DNA of 64,000 nt from contig CM077006.1 of assembly GCA_039090855.1 (NCBI GenBank), forward strand, positions 50,353,336-50,417,335. The letters are read 5' to 3'. Under the pieces are notes generated by a model that saw only the letters and a list, made by a program, of their open reading frames with translations, was not told the origin of the DNA and ran no database searches. Position 1 is the first letter of the stretch. Each line of letters starts with the position of its first letter. The position numbers and the translations under genes were made by a program. Shown here piece after piece: positions 10,089 through 20,818 of the stretch. This stretch comes from Macrothele yani. Lineage: Eukaryota > Arthropoda > Arachnida > Araneae > Macrothelidae.

Positions 10089-12065
10089 ATGGATAAATGG
10101 TTACAATGTACTCCTGCTAGAAGGACAAGAACAGACAATGCTGGTGAAACATCAAGACGTGATTCCATGCAAGCGATAGCAACTGCATGTTGCTATCGCT
10201 TGCATGGAATCAGCTAAGACAAGGTGTGGCTTAGCTGCTCCACACAGACACATGCACCTACACTAAGGCCAAGTAAACAGAGTAAGGTCATCAAGCAGAA
10301 GTATGACCCTATATATTTATCATTTGGATTTACTTATACAGGTGAGAAAAGTGAGCCTATTCCCCAGTGCATAATTTGTTTTGAAACATTGTCCAATGGC
10401 TGCTGAAACCATTTCTCCTCCAGCATCACTTCAAAACAAAGCATGTAGTTTGCAAAACAAGAGTGTAGAATTTTTTCAGTGGGGAGAACATGAATGAATG
10501 CTCAATAAGGGGAAAACACAGTCTTCCTCAGCTGTAAATGAGAAGGCAGTTGAAGTGTCATTCAAAGCTAGTCTGAAAATAGCACAGGCAAGAAAATTGC
10601 ACACCATTGGGAAAACTTAGTTTTGCCAGCTATGAAGAACATTATTTCCTCAGTCCAGGGAGAATCAGCTGCTAAACAGCTTGATGCAGTATCCCAGTCT
10701 GATAATACTATGTCACGAAGAATAAGTTCCATAGCAGATAATGTTAAGGAGCAAGTGATAAAAAAAAACTGAAGGGTAGTAAGTACTTTGCTCTCCAGTT
10801 TGAAGAGTCAACTGTTGTAGCAAAGTTTGCCTAGGTTATGTCTATGTTAGATTTGAAGATGGAGATACTTCCATGAAGAATTTTTATTCTGTAAACCACT
10901 GACTGCTCACACAGCTTCTGCAGACATCTTCTTGATACTTGATGGTTTCATATATACTAATGAGCTGGATTGGGGTAAATGTGTGGGAGTTTGCACTGAT
11001 GGAGCACATTCTATGACAGGAAAACACAGTGGTCTGGTAACAAAAATAAAGGAAGTTGCTCCTCAAGCCCACTTCACTCACGGAAGCATACATAGAGAAC
11101 ATCTGATGGCCAAAAATCTGTCACCAACCCTAAAAACCATTCTCAACAAAGTGGTTAAAATTAAAAAATTTATAAAATCCCAAGGTTTTAGCACGAGATT
11201 GTATTTATTACTATGTGATGAAATGGGGAGTGACCACAAAAAGTTACTCGTTCATACAGAAGTATGGTAGCTTTCGAGGGGAAACATGTTGTTCAAGATA
11301 ATTGAACTGTGGCATGAAGTGCAGATTTTTATTGCTGATTTCAAAGACAAGTGTGGACTTGGGGATAGATTTTGTGACAAGTTGTGGCTGTGTAAAGTTG
11401 CATATTTAGTGGATATTTTCAGCTTACTGTAAAACCTCAACAAAAACCTGCAAGGAAACAATAACACTCCCTTTCTTGTCCAAGGCAAAGTGAACGCCAT
11501 GAAATGCAAGCTTCAGTTTGCAGATAGAGAAGCTGAAAAAGGTGCCATGCCTTTCTTCCCACTCCTTCAAGATTCCATTCAAGAGAATGAGCTCCAACTT
11601 GGTCCTGATGTGCTGGGGACATAAGAAAGCAAGCTGCCAAAACTTGGGTCATGACTTCACTGCTAATTTCTCAGAAAATCTCAACTCTCAAGTATTGATC
11701 AGGGATCCATTTTCTGATTTAGATGCTTTGCCAGCAGTGTTGACAAATGGAGTAAAAGAACAGTTCACTGAACTTTTCCTGTGATAGTCAAATGAAAAAA
11801 TGAAAAACATCTTTTTGAAACTTCCTCTTTCCGATTTTTGGATTACCTGAAAGCACAATGTGGCTACCCTGAGTTCACCAAGAGGACCATCAAGTTCTTG
11901 GTGCCCTTTTCAACAACATATTTTGAGTGATCAAGGATTTTCTGAGCTTGTTGTCATCAAAAACATATACTGGAGTAGACTGCATGTGGACACTGACCTG
12001 AAGCTTAAACTGAGCAAAACTCAACCTGATATCAAGAAACTGGTTTCAATGATGCAAGATCAAGA
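10089..12065 (+). pseudogene. ZBED5-like hAT transposase pseudogene
   Basis: The start MDKWLQ at 10089 resembles domesticated or transposon-borne ZBED5/SCAND3-type proteins. Recognisable parts follow in order: a degraded BED finger region (PQCIICFETLSN near 10360-10400), the catalytic-core region with VGVCTDGAHSMTGKHSGL (about 10985-11040) where the D lies in CTDGA, HREHLMAKNLSPTLK (about 11090-11130), and the C-terminal hATC dimerisation region around 11870-12050 (LKLKLSKTQPDIKKLV). Many stops and frameshifts break it. Genes of this family derive from Charlie/Buster-type hAT transposases. No TIRs were recognised around it. The frame is also broken by the palindrome at 10160-10212. Confidence 0.8.
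10160..10212. repeat. Perfect inverted repeat (24-bp arms) inside transposase pseudogene
   Basis: The arm at 10160-10183 (TGATTCCATGCAAGCGATAG plus CAAC) is followed by TGCAT and then its exact reverse complement at 10189-10212. The second arm replaces expected coding sequence, so it looks like a local inverted duplication formed by template switching. Confidence 0.95.
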
Positions 12066-12073
12066 ATCTCATT

Positions 12074-13664
12074 CAGGGATTGAAGAATACCATGCCCAAG
12101 ATGCCCGGGGTATGTAAATTATTGGCCTGGGCAAGTAAAAATTAAATCTAGTTGCCCGGTCGGACAACTAAATTTAAAGAAAAAAAAAGTTTGGAATGGA
12201 GAATTTTCTGCTCTAGGAAACAAAACGGTCGCCGTGTGTTTTACATTTTATTGCAATTGTATTATTGTTACAGAATAAGTGCCAAGGCCAGGAGAATAGC
12301 GCTTCTTTAATTATATTATGCTCTACATCCAGAAATTGGGGCCATACATAGTTTTACTCCAGATGTTGTTTACAGTTAATGACGGGATGCATGCTTCGGA
12401 CGAAACTACCCAGAGTGTTTAGTGACAAAACGCATAAACTGCCATGAAACAGGAGGATACAGACTGATGGGCAAAACAGCTGTGCTTTATGGGGAGGGGG
12501 TGACAACGGAATAATTATTGCACAGCGCCAGGTGGGGTTGGATCCTTCCGCCCGTGTGCGCGCCCGCACACATGAACTGACAGCGAAACTACTGAAACAA
12601 AAGCTAAGTTTCGTTTAACAACGAGCCTGCGCAATGAGTTCCACTTAACCAGGAGAAGAGCGAAAATTACCATCGCCGATAACTTAGTTTATCTGAGAGA
12701 ACAGTTTTTGTGTTAGTTGCGGGTCATGTTAGCTGTGGATATAAGTTGTATTTAATAATGGATATACCATGTTTTTTTGGAAAATAAAATCCAGCAAAGA
12801 GAGTATATCTCATAGTAAGCAATTATGTGAAATTCCCGATCTGTCAGCGGTAGTTACAAATTCGTCTTCCATACTGTTGAGTGATGTAATTTCAGAATCG
12901 GAATCTACATCGTTGGCAAATACTGAAACTTATGCAAGCGGACTATGATAAAGAGTACAAAAAAAAAAAAAATGCTGTTGCACATTTGAAGAATCTTGGA
13001 TAAAAACATTTAATTGGCTAAAGTCAAAGGACAAGACTTATGTTGTGCACTGTTTGCAAAAACCATCCTAAAATTGCTGATACCACCAGTAATTTTTTCA
13101 AGCAATGCGGGGTGTTAGGTGGTAATATAGTTTAATAACTAAGTGCACACAACAGTAGTCAAAAATACAAGATTTGCCTTTGTTTCTAAACAACGATTCT
13201 TGGGATTTTATGATGCAAATTTACTTTTGTTTGTACAAGAAAAAAAGGTAAATAATTTTTACATTCAAAATTGTTATTAAAAACTACTTAAACTGCCATA
13301 AAGTTAACTATGATTATTTATTTATTTTGTAAAACACAGGACATATATTAAAAATTCTTGAACATGGCATCATCACTAAATTTCTCAAATGCCATCGATT
13401 ACCTTTCTTAAAACTTGAGATACATGATTTTGTGCATTTTGAATACAGACACTTTAAAATGGTGAAGCAAAAGATGTATAAAAAGTTTATCATAATTTTT
13501 AACTTTAAAAAAATGTAGCTTCTGTTTTGTTATCTTAAAAGATAAAATTTTTCTGGGCATGTAGATTTTACTTCTGGGCATGTAGATTTTACTTCTGGGC
13601 AAGTAAATATTTTCTGCACATGCCCAGCTGGGCATGTAACTTTTCAGATATTTTTCAAGCCCTG
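12074..13664 (+). mobile_element. hAT element with TTF-finger remnant
   Basis: The left end CAGGGATTGAAGAATA (12074) and the right end, read in reverse as CAGGGCTTGAAAAATA (ending 13664), form hAT-type TIRs. Inside both ends are repeated GGGCAAGTA / GGGCATGTA motifs (12120-12170; 13555-13640), a usual subterminal pattern for this group. The 8-bp flanks do not match clearly. The element begins immediately after the end of the ZBED-like pseudogene. Most of the transposase is missing. Confidence 0.65.
12758..13130 (+). pseudogene. N-terminal remnant of a ZNF862/KRBA2-type hAT transposase
   Basis: A start at 12758 gives MDIPCFFWKIKSSKES and runs about 62 codons to a stop. After a frameshift, SWIKTFNWLKSKDKTYVVHC (about 12990-13050) matches the opening of TTF-type zinc fingers in ZNF862-like hAT proteins (consensus type SWLKxxxWL followed by a CxxC pair). 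No catalytic core follows. The identification rests on this short motif and the hAT-like ends. Confidence 0.5.
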
Positions 13665-14269
13665 TTGTTAATAATATTTTTGTCACTGCCATTCCATTCA
13701 TATTTTAAAAATACAGTACGTGCAGTATAACTTACTTAGTTATTAAGCATGAATATATTATTTTCCACAATACAATTCAGCCTTTAAAAAATTATTTGCC
13801 CCTGACAGCCTTTGGAATGTTAGGGTATTGGTGGCACTTAAGATAATTAGAACATGAGAAGTGGTACATCAGGAGAAAATGGTTGAAAAACACTGCCACA
13901 AACATCATCATCATCTGGGCAACTCTAACTTCCCTCGTATTATTTTCTTCAACACCACTCTCTAATTTTTTTTAAGCTTCAACGAAGAGATTGTGCAATG
14001 TACTTTGTTCAATCAGCAAGGACTTCTCTGCATTCAATAAATCAGCTATTTGTTTCTCAAGTTTTGCACATTTTTTTTTTAATTCTAATATTTCAATGAA
14101 TTCCTCTGCTTCCCATTTCTTTTTGCTTCTTTTTTTTTTATCTTTTTGATGTTCTAAGTATGAAGCACATAATGAATGGGATTACTTCACAAAATTCAAG
14201 AGATCTTTAGTAACTGGAATGGAATGATCAAAGTTTTCATGCAATCTCTCCAACCAAGTTTTATATGCC
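13665..14269. other. No recognisable feature
   Basis: AT-rich sequence with T-runs near 13965 and 14070. A short ATCATCATCATC tract lies at 13903. Nothing codes convincingly. Confidence 0.5.
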
Positions 14270-15270
14270 TACTTATTTCTGCTCCAATGTGACAATCTGT
14301 TGCCCAAGGTAAATGTAGGTATCATTTACCTCAAAATTTTCCCCATCAATCGCTAAATCTTCATTTCTGGTAAAAGCATTGTACATCAATTTGTTTTCTA
14401 AAAGTTCATTTTTAAGCTCATTTCTTTACTCTTGTCTTAGCATGTTCCTGGATAACACTCTGCAACTCTGAAAAAGTTCTTGTAAAAATGCATGTCATCA
14501 GCAAAACAAAAATGAGTTAAATAATCTCCATTAATCTTTATCCCCTTGCCTTCCCAGTTCAGTGACTGAAACACATTCTGTAATGTGGCACTGAAACGTT
14601 TTGGTGATATGGTGTCACCTTGTCTAACTCCCTTTCCAATTTTTATTGGTGTTGCATCCTCAAATAGCTGAACCTTTGCAATTGCATTCCCATAGATGCT
14701 ATTAATAATGTTAATGCAGGCATCTTCAGTACTGTAGGATTTCAAAGACTTTACAACTGTTGATGGTTTTGTGGAATCAAAGACTTTCATAATCGATAAA
14801 GGCCACACACTGTAACAGTTCATATCACCTCATTCTTTCAGTTAGTTCTCTCAGTACATGGATATGATCTAAAGTTGCGTAGCCACTCCTGGATCCAGTT
14901 TCTCTTGGTTGATCCATGACCAGTGTTACCTTCAAGCATTGTGATAGATCCTTAGTGAAGATTTTATTAACCACTGATAGGAGGCTAATGGATCTGTAGT
15001 TCGTGAGATCCTCAATGTCACCTTCTTTTTTACGTAGTAGGATCATTATAGCATTGTTCAAATCAGGAATCTTCCCTTCACTGAGACATCCAGTGAAAAT
15101 TTTAGCAAGTGTAGTTTCTATTTCTCCCCCCATTGGCTTCTTGTCCACAGTAACTCTATCTTCTGCGTATCGTACTTAAATTTATTCCACTATGTGACAG
15201 TCATCAGAGCCCCTTCAATGGGAACAGGATGCATTGTGAGAAGGCAAGGTTGAAATCTATCAAACAGAGG
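14270..15270 (-). mobile_element. RTE-type LINE, internally deleted copy
   Basis: Minus-strand reverse transcriptase segments match the larger RTE copy at 39.6-42.8 kb. At about 15150-15190 the RT sequence jumps directly to a 5' untranslated segment (GTCATCAGAGCCCC and GGGAACAGGATGCA, near 15198-15240) that also occurs at 42685-42720 next to the larger copy. The whole endonuclease region is therefore absent. The 5' end abuts the fold-back element at about 15274. Confidence 0.8.
14437..15148 (-). pseudogene. RTE reverse transcriptase fragment, broken
   Basis: Two frames, 15148-14825 and 14823-14437, carry NYRSISLLSVVNKIFTK (RT finger region), KIGKGVRQGDTISPKRFSA (RT motif B) and CFADDMHF, the FADD catalytic box, near 14490-14500. 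The first catalytic region is degraded (PLSIMKVFDS in place of an IDYEKAFDS-type motif). The ORF lacks endonuclease and C-terminal regions. It is related to the RT at 40.1-41.3 kb but clearly diverged. Confidence 0.82.
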
Positions 15271-15273
15271 CTA

Positions 15274-16119
15274 TATTACAATCGTGACCAAAAGTCCTTC
15301 ACCAGTAGACCGAAAGTAAAAATTTTGATGTTTGAAGTCAACTTATACAGCGTAATGGTAAAATCGGGAATACACATTAATCATCATTTTAAATGAAATT
15401 GTATGCTGAATTCAAATATTTTTACAGAATGTTATTACCTGTAATAGAAGTGAAGTTACAAGCAAAAGTACAGCATCTAGTCATAAAGAGCAACAAATAG
15501 TGAAATTTGTGAAATTAGTGTACAATACATTTAATGTAATTACAGGATTCCCACTCAAAAGTAATTAAAAAATTCCCCGACTTTTCCAGGTTCTCCAGGT
15601 GGTTTTTAAAGTTTTCCAGAGTGGCATGTTGCAAAGAATTGTTACATTTCATTGCATTCCATTCATTTTTCTCACCAAAGCACACACTTGTAAATTCTTT
15701 ACGTAATTTGTCTTTATAAAATTACCTGCTTTTCATTAATAACAACTAACTGTTCACATTATTTTCTGTACCAAAGTTCCGTAAACTTTTGTGAATACTA
15801 CCCACACGGAATTTGTAAATACATTCCCATAGAAACAGGTCATATGTAAGAAAAAATCTGTCAGTTGAATAGTTTCAGTTTTTCTATAACACAATGCAGC
15901 TAAGCTTAATGATGGAATGGCTCTGTTCAAAGAAACATGTTTCAAGAGAACCAACAGACAAAGGACTTTGATCCATCATTTGGTTGCTTGGTTCTCTTGT
16001 GAAGTGTTTCTTCAAGCAGGAGCCATTGTGCCTAATTGTTCCATGTTATAACAACTGCCTGCAGAAATTGAACAAAAAGCTTAATAACTGGCAATTTTAA
16101 AAATTCAATTTTGCATTTC

Positions 16120-16151
<32 letters not shown>

Positions 16152-17088
16152 AGAGAATAAAGGAAATACTTAATATAACTGAAAGTAAGATCAACCAAAT
16201 TCTAGGCAGGCAGTAATTGCAAGCAAAAGTTTTAAATCTTGAAAAAATAAGTTTTTTTGGCAAAATAAAGTATTCATTAATTTTTACAAAAAAGGGGGGG
16301 GCAATTTTTCCCTGAGTTTTCCCTGATTTTTGGAACAATTTTCAAATTCCCTGAGAATTCCAGGTTTTCCCTGTTTTCCAGGTTGAGTGGGAACCTTGGT
16401 AAAATTACTGTACAGTACATTATTGAAACTTGCAGGACACTTGAAACAACTTACCAACAAGCAAAATATGCTTTAATATTTAATTGGATAACCACGGTTT
16501 CCTAGTAATAAAGTGCACTTACTTGGCATGGAACTAATGAGCTTCTCTAGTTGTCTATTGGTGATAACATGGTGCCATACTTCCCTTACAGACTCAATTA
16601 AAGACTTTCATTAAATACTTTAATTGAGTATGTAAGAGTCGTATGACACCGTGTTATCACCAACGGACAACTAGAGAAGCTCATTAGTTCCATGCCAAGA
16701 AGGTGCACTTTGTTGCTAAGAAACCGTTTTTATCCAATTAAATATTAAAGCGTATTCTGCTGGTTGGTAAGTTATTTCAAGTGTACTGCAAGTTTCAACA
16801 ATGTACCGCACAGTAATTTTATGTTAAATGCATGGTACACTAATTTCACAAATTCCACTATTTGTTGCTTTTTATGACTAGATGCTGTACTTTTGCTTGT
16901 AACTTCACTTCTACTACAGGTTATTATAACATTCTGTAAAAATATTTGAATTCAGCATAAAATTTCCTTTAAAATGATGTATAATATGTATTCCTGACTT
17001 TACCAATACGCTATATAAGTTGACTTCAGGCAACAAAAATTTGACTTTCAGTCTACTGGTGCAGGACATTTGGCCACGATTGTATATC
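15274..17088. mobile_element. Fold-back element (long inverted arms, about 475 bp each)
   Basis: Left arm 15274-15542 plus 16399-16605 is the reverse complement of right arm about 16615-17088. The outer ends read ATATTACAATCGTG on the left and CACGATTGTATAT on the right. The arms meet around 16600-16620 with almost no spacer. The left arm is interrupted by a separate MITE at 15543-16398; the right arm is uninterrupted. No protein is encoded. Confidence 0.82.
15543..16398. mobile_element. hAT-like MITE inserted in left arm of fold-back element
   Basis: The ends CAGGATTCCCACTCAA (15543) and TTGAGTGGGAACCTTG (ending 16398) are inverted repeats of hAT type. The flanks are GTAATTA on the left and GTAAAATTA on the right. 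The uninterrupted right arm of the fold-back element shows the pre-insertion sequence, so these represent a duplicated GTAAAATT(A) target with a small deletion on the left. Inside are CTTTTCCAGG and TTTTCCCTG repeats near each end. No coding sequence is present. Confidence 0.75.
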
Positions 17089-17118
17089 TGTATGTCACTT
17101 GACCTAGCATCCCATATG

Positions 17119-18331
17119 CACTGTGTAGCCAAATTATTATGAATACCTGGTTGGTACGTTGTTAGGCCACCTTTTGCCCTTAATACTGCTTGAATTCATC
17201 TTGGTATGGAATGTTGGTAAGTGACTTGGGAATGAGCTGGGGGATGCAATTCATCACCCAAATGCAATGAATTGTATCCTCCAGCTTTTGAAGAGTTTAT
17301 GGAAGTGGATCCAGCTGTCTGGATGCCCATTTCAACTTCATCCCACAAATGATCCATTGGATTGAGATCCGGTGATTGAGGAGGCCAATGTGGCAGAGAA
17401 ACATCTCTCTGATGCTCCTCAAACCATTTGCATACAATGTGAGAACAATGATATTGAGCATTGTCCTGCTGGAATTATCTATCTCCATTGGGATAAACCA
17501 TCAACATAACTAGGTGAACTTTTGTTGGCAACAATATTTAAATATCTTTGGGCAGTCAGACATTATTCTACGTGAATCAAAGGGCCCAAACACTCCTACA
17601 AAAACATGCCCCAGACTATAACATTATCTTTCCCAGTTTGAAGAGTAGTGGCAATGCAAGATGGGTCCATGCTTCTGTGCTGTTATCTACGTACCCTCAC
17701 CCTTCCACTTGCATGGTTATTTCAAAATGTAATGCATCAGACCACATTACCCTTTTCTGTTCTTGTGTTCCTGAGCAAACTGGAGGCATTTCTTCTTGTT
17801 CACTGCAGATAGCAATGCCTTATGGACAGGCTGTCTTCTTATGTAACCCATACAATGTAATGTGTGGTGAACTGTACATTGAGAGGCCATTGGATTTGGT
17901 CCCAGATTCAGATTATCTGTAATCCGAGGAAGTGTTGCCCGTCTGTTGGACTGAACAAGTCTGCCTACTCTCCGCTCAGCTCAAGCATCTAGTAGCCATT
18001 GATGACCACATGCCTTGTGCTGAGACTCGCTTATTTAACTGGTGGTCCACTCTCTGTAAAGTTTAACAACTGCTGCTCTCGAACATTTCATAAATGCAGC
18101 CATTTTGCTAATGCTCGCACCAATGCTTCAAGCACCCACGATCATTCCACGTTCAAAGTCCATCAGATTGCATCTTTTACCCATTATTTCTTGTGCAGTG
18201 CACTTTTCATTAATCCTTGTACATGCCTTCAGCATTCCCTTTTTACACCAATTTAGCCATCAACGGCACCAGCAGGATAGCGACTTTACATTAAAATGGT
18301 CTGGTGGTCATAATAATTTGGTCCCTCAGTG
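17119..18331 (-). mobile_element. Tc1/mariner-superfamily transposon 1 (decayed)
   Basis: The TIRs are CACTGTGTAGCCAAATTATT (17119) and, in reverse on the right, CACTGAGGGACCAAATTATT (ending 18331). TA follows on the right; the left flank reads TG, probably a mutated TA. The length of about 1.2 kb is typical of Tc1. The coding strand is minus. Confidence 0.85.
17290..18165 (-). pseudogene. Tc1-like transposase, multiply broken
   Basis: The minus strand starts MDFERGMIVGA near 18165, the first helix of a Tc1 DNA-binding domain, followed by a stop within a few codons. Near 17330-17400 another frame gives WPPQSPDLNPMDHLWDEVE, the C-terminal catalytic region in which the Tc1 glutamate (usual form NPIEHLW) is replaced by D. 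Frameshifts separate these parts. The enzyme would have cut and pasted the element at TA sites. Confidence 0.8.
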
Positions 18332-18344
18332 TATATATATATAT

Positions 18345-18912
18345 GCATTGTATTTCTGTTTTTTGACATTTTTTATTGCTTCAAACCTGAGATCAGCCAC
18401 ACAAATGTTGTAGTCTATCATATTCAAAACAAAAATTAAAATCTAAAACCATTACAGAATAAAATCCTGTTGACAGTTCACATTAACATTAAAAATCACA
18501 CCAAACTACAAATATAAAAATTAATACACTCACTTTGCTGTTTTGTAAAAAAGAATTCCATTTAAAATGCGATCTGTGTTTTTTTCAAGCTCACTCTCAA
18601 TAAATTCCTGAAATCATAATTCAGTGTCAAAAATACAAGCACACAAATATAAAAGAGTTCTACATTAAAAGGAAACTAACTTGGAAAATAATATGCATTT
18701 AACTGTACATATTGTCTTAATTAACTTTCATCTGTCTTTTATTTTTCAAAAAAAGTTTATATACTGGAAGACAGTGATGTTCTTTAGGCCCTCAGTGTAT
18801 TTAGATACTGAAAAATATGGCCCTTGTATGTGTCATTATTTCTTACTAGCAAAGGGACCTGGTGTAGCCTGAGTTCAACAAAAAATATGAGTCAGCTTCA
18901 AGGGCACTATTA
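18345..18912. other. No recognisable feature
   Basis: Starts with a short TA tract beside the Tc1 end (18332-18344). The rest is AT-rich without recognisable elements. Confidence 0.5.
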
Positions 18913-18914
18913 TG

Positions 18915-19105
18915 TAGATTCCCAGTATTTATTCAGTACCTTCCACAGAAATATCCTGTTTACTCGGTCATAAGCTTTCTGTAAATCTAAGAAGGTAGCA
19001 AAAACTTTCCTACCAACAGCCACATACTCTTTGATCATCATGCATAATGTAAAAATTTGATTAGTGCAGCCTTGCCAAGCATAAAATCACTCTGAACACC
19101 CCACA
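18915..19105 (-). mobile_element. Inverted 5' copy of LINE RT segment
   Basis: The minus strand reads VFATFLDLQKAYDRVNR, the same RT segment found in plus orientation at 19215-19270. The two segments meet head to head near 19105-19115 around the shared CACTCTGAACA / TGTTCAGAGTG sequence. The two copies are similar but not identical. Confidence 0.8.
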
Positions 19106-19114
19106 CTACATCAG

Positions 19115-20335
19115 AGAAAATGTGGGATGTTCAGAGTGGTTTTATAGCTGTTAAGGGTTGCACACAACAAACTTTTGCATTATGCATTGAAAAGTATCTG
19201 GCTGTTGGTAAGGAAGTTTTTGCTGCCTTCATAGATTTAGAGAAAGCTTATGACCGAGTAAACAGGACACTTTTGTGGAAGGTTTTGATTGAATATGGTG
19301 TTACTGGGAATCTACTTAATAGTGTAAAAGCCATGTATGCTGGCAGTAGAGCTTGTGTACGAGTGAATGGTGTTTTACCCAAATGGTTTTCTATTGGTGC
19401 AGAAGTCATTAAACAGCCAGGTTGTCACCATGGCTGTTTAATATATTTATGGATGTGTGCATGCATGATGCCAAAATAGATAATACTGGTTTATATCTTG
19501 GTGACATCCGTGTGTGCAGATTGTTGTATGCTGATGACACTGTCCTGTTGGCAGAGAGTAAAAGTGAGTTGTAGAGTATGTTATCTCAGATGTACGAAGT
19601 TTGCATGAAATTCAAACTGAGTATAAATAAGGGAAAACCAAAGTTATGATTTTTGAGAGAGGAACTGGTAGCACTTTTGAGAGAGGAACTGAAGTCTAAA
19701 TGGCACAATGATTGACCAGGTGAATGAGATTGTGTATTTAGGAAGCATGTATGACAGAAAGAACACATTGGATGGTGAAATTAGTATGTAAGTGAATGCA
19801 TTGAAAGTCATAGCTGCTTTAGGAGATTTTCACAGGGAATGATGGGTTCTCAAGAGAGTCCCAAATGGCTGTGTATGAAAGTGTAATTGTTCGTACTCTA
19901 ATGTATGGCAGTGAAACTTGGGTATTGCAGAAGAGACATGGGAATCGTTTGTGCACTGGAGAGATGCGTTACTTACGAGGGGTTTGTGGTAAGACATGTG
20001 CTGATCAAGTGAGGAATGAAGATGTGCTGCAGTTGTGTAACATGAGGCAAAATGTTGTCACTAAGGTGGAGACTAATATTCTTAGGTGGTTTGGCTATGT
20101 TGAAAGAATGAGTGATGAGATGCTTAATAAGAAAAAAATTTCAGCTCAAGTGGCAGGAAAGAAAGAGGAAGGCCAAGGAAGTCATGGGAAGATCATATTA
20201 AGGAGTGTCTGCATGAGAAAATGAACATGAGTATGAAGTACAGAAGATCTTGTGTATGTCGTGTTCTGGATGTCATTGAAGCCCGTGTTGTGTGTCAAGA
20301 TCGCTGTAAATGGAGAAGTTTGATACAGCAACAGT
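19115..20335 (+). mobile_element. LINE (non-LTR retrotransposon), 5'-truncated with inverted start
   Basis: RT and C-terminal segments of a non-LTR retrotransposon extend from the inverted junction near 19110 to about 20335. The 3' end is approximate; the last recognisable coding similarity is around 20320. No poly-A tail or microsatellite is seen. Confidence 0.75.
19120..20224 (+). pseudogene. LINE reverse transcriptase, frameshifted
   Basis: Frame 19120-19479 carries FIDLEKAYDRVNR (RT palm motif A, catalytic D) and an RT motif B region that is altered (IKQPGCHHGCL). A different frame at about 19520-19560 reads LLYADDTVLLAES, the catalytic YADD box. Frame 19865-20224 carries the post-RT region RTLMYGSETWVLQ and ILRWFGYVERM, typical of arthropod RTE/CR1-like LINE C-termini. 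At least two frameshifts separate them. No endonuclease is retained. Confidence 0.85.
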
Positions 20336-20340
20336 AAGTA

Positions 20341-20766
20341 AATAAGCACTTTACAAAACTTGGTCTGGAGGTTTGCATTTCTTCGTGGAGCTAACTTCTG
20401 AATCTCAGAGTACAGCTGAGTGATATGTACGTATGTAATAAAAAAAGAATCAAAAAATAAAAATAAATACCTTGTTCCCCAACAGCCACTTAAAAATTTA
20501 TCATTTTTACATATGAAATATGATATTACTCTGCTTACACAAAAAGTTAGACATATGGACACTTAAAATTCTAAAAATTCACAAAACTTCAAACACAATA
20601 ACCTTAAAACAGAGAAAGTGCAGTTACCTTTATTTCAACACTAGGCCATTCAAGATGATCTTCTGCACCACAGTTCATTACAACTTGCAACTACACTATT
20701 TTTGCTCTCATTCAGTAATTTTGAGATATTCCTTAATATAACTCAAGATCTTCTTGTTACTTCACC
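20341..20766. other. No recognisable feature
   Basis: AT-rich spacer between the LINE 3' end and the next Tc1 element. Short frames here show no similarity I recognise. Confidence 0.5.
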
Positions 20767-20818
20767 TACAGGAGTTGTCTAAAATAATGGAAACACCTTG
20801 AAACAATAGGTTGTGCAC

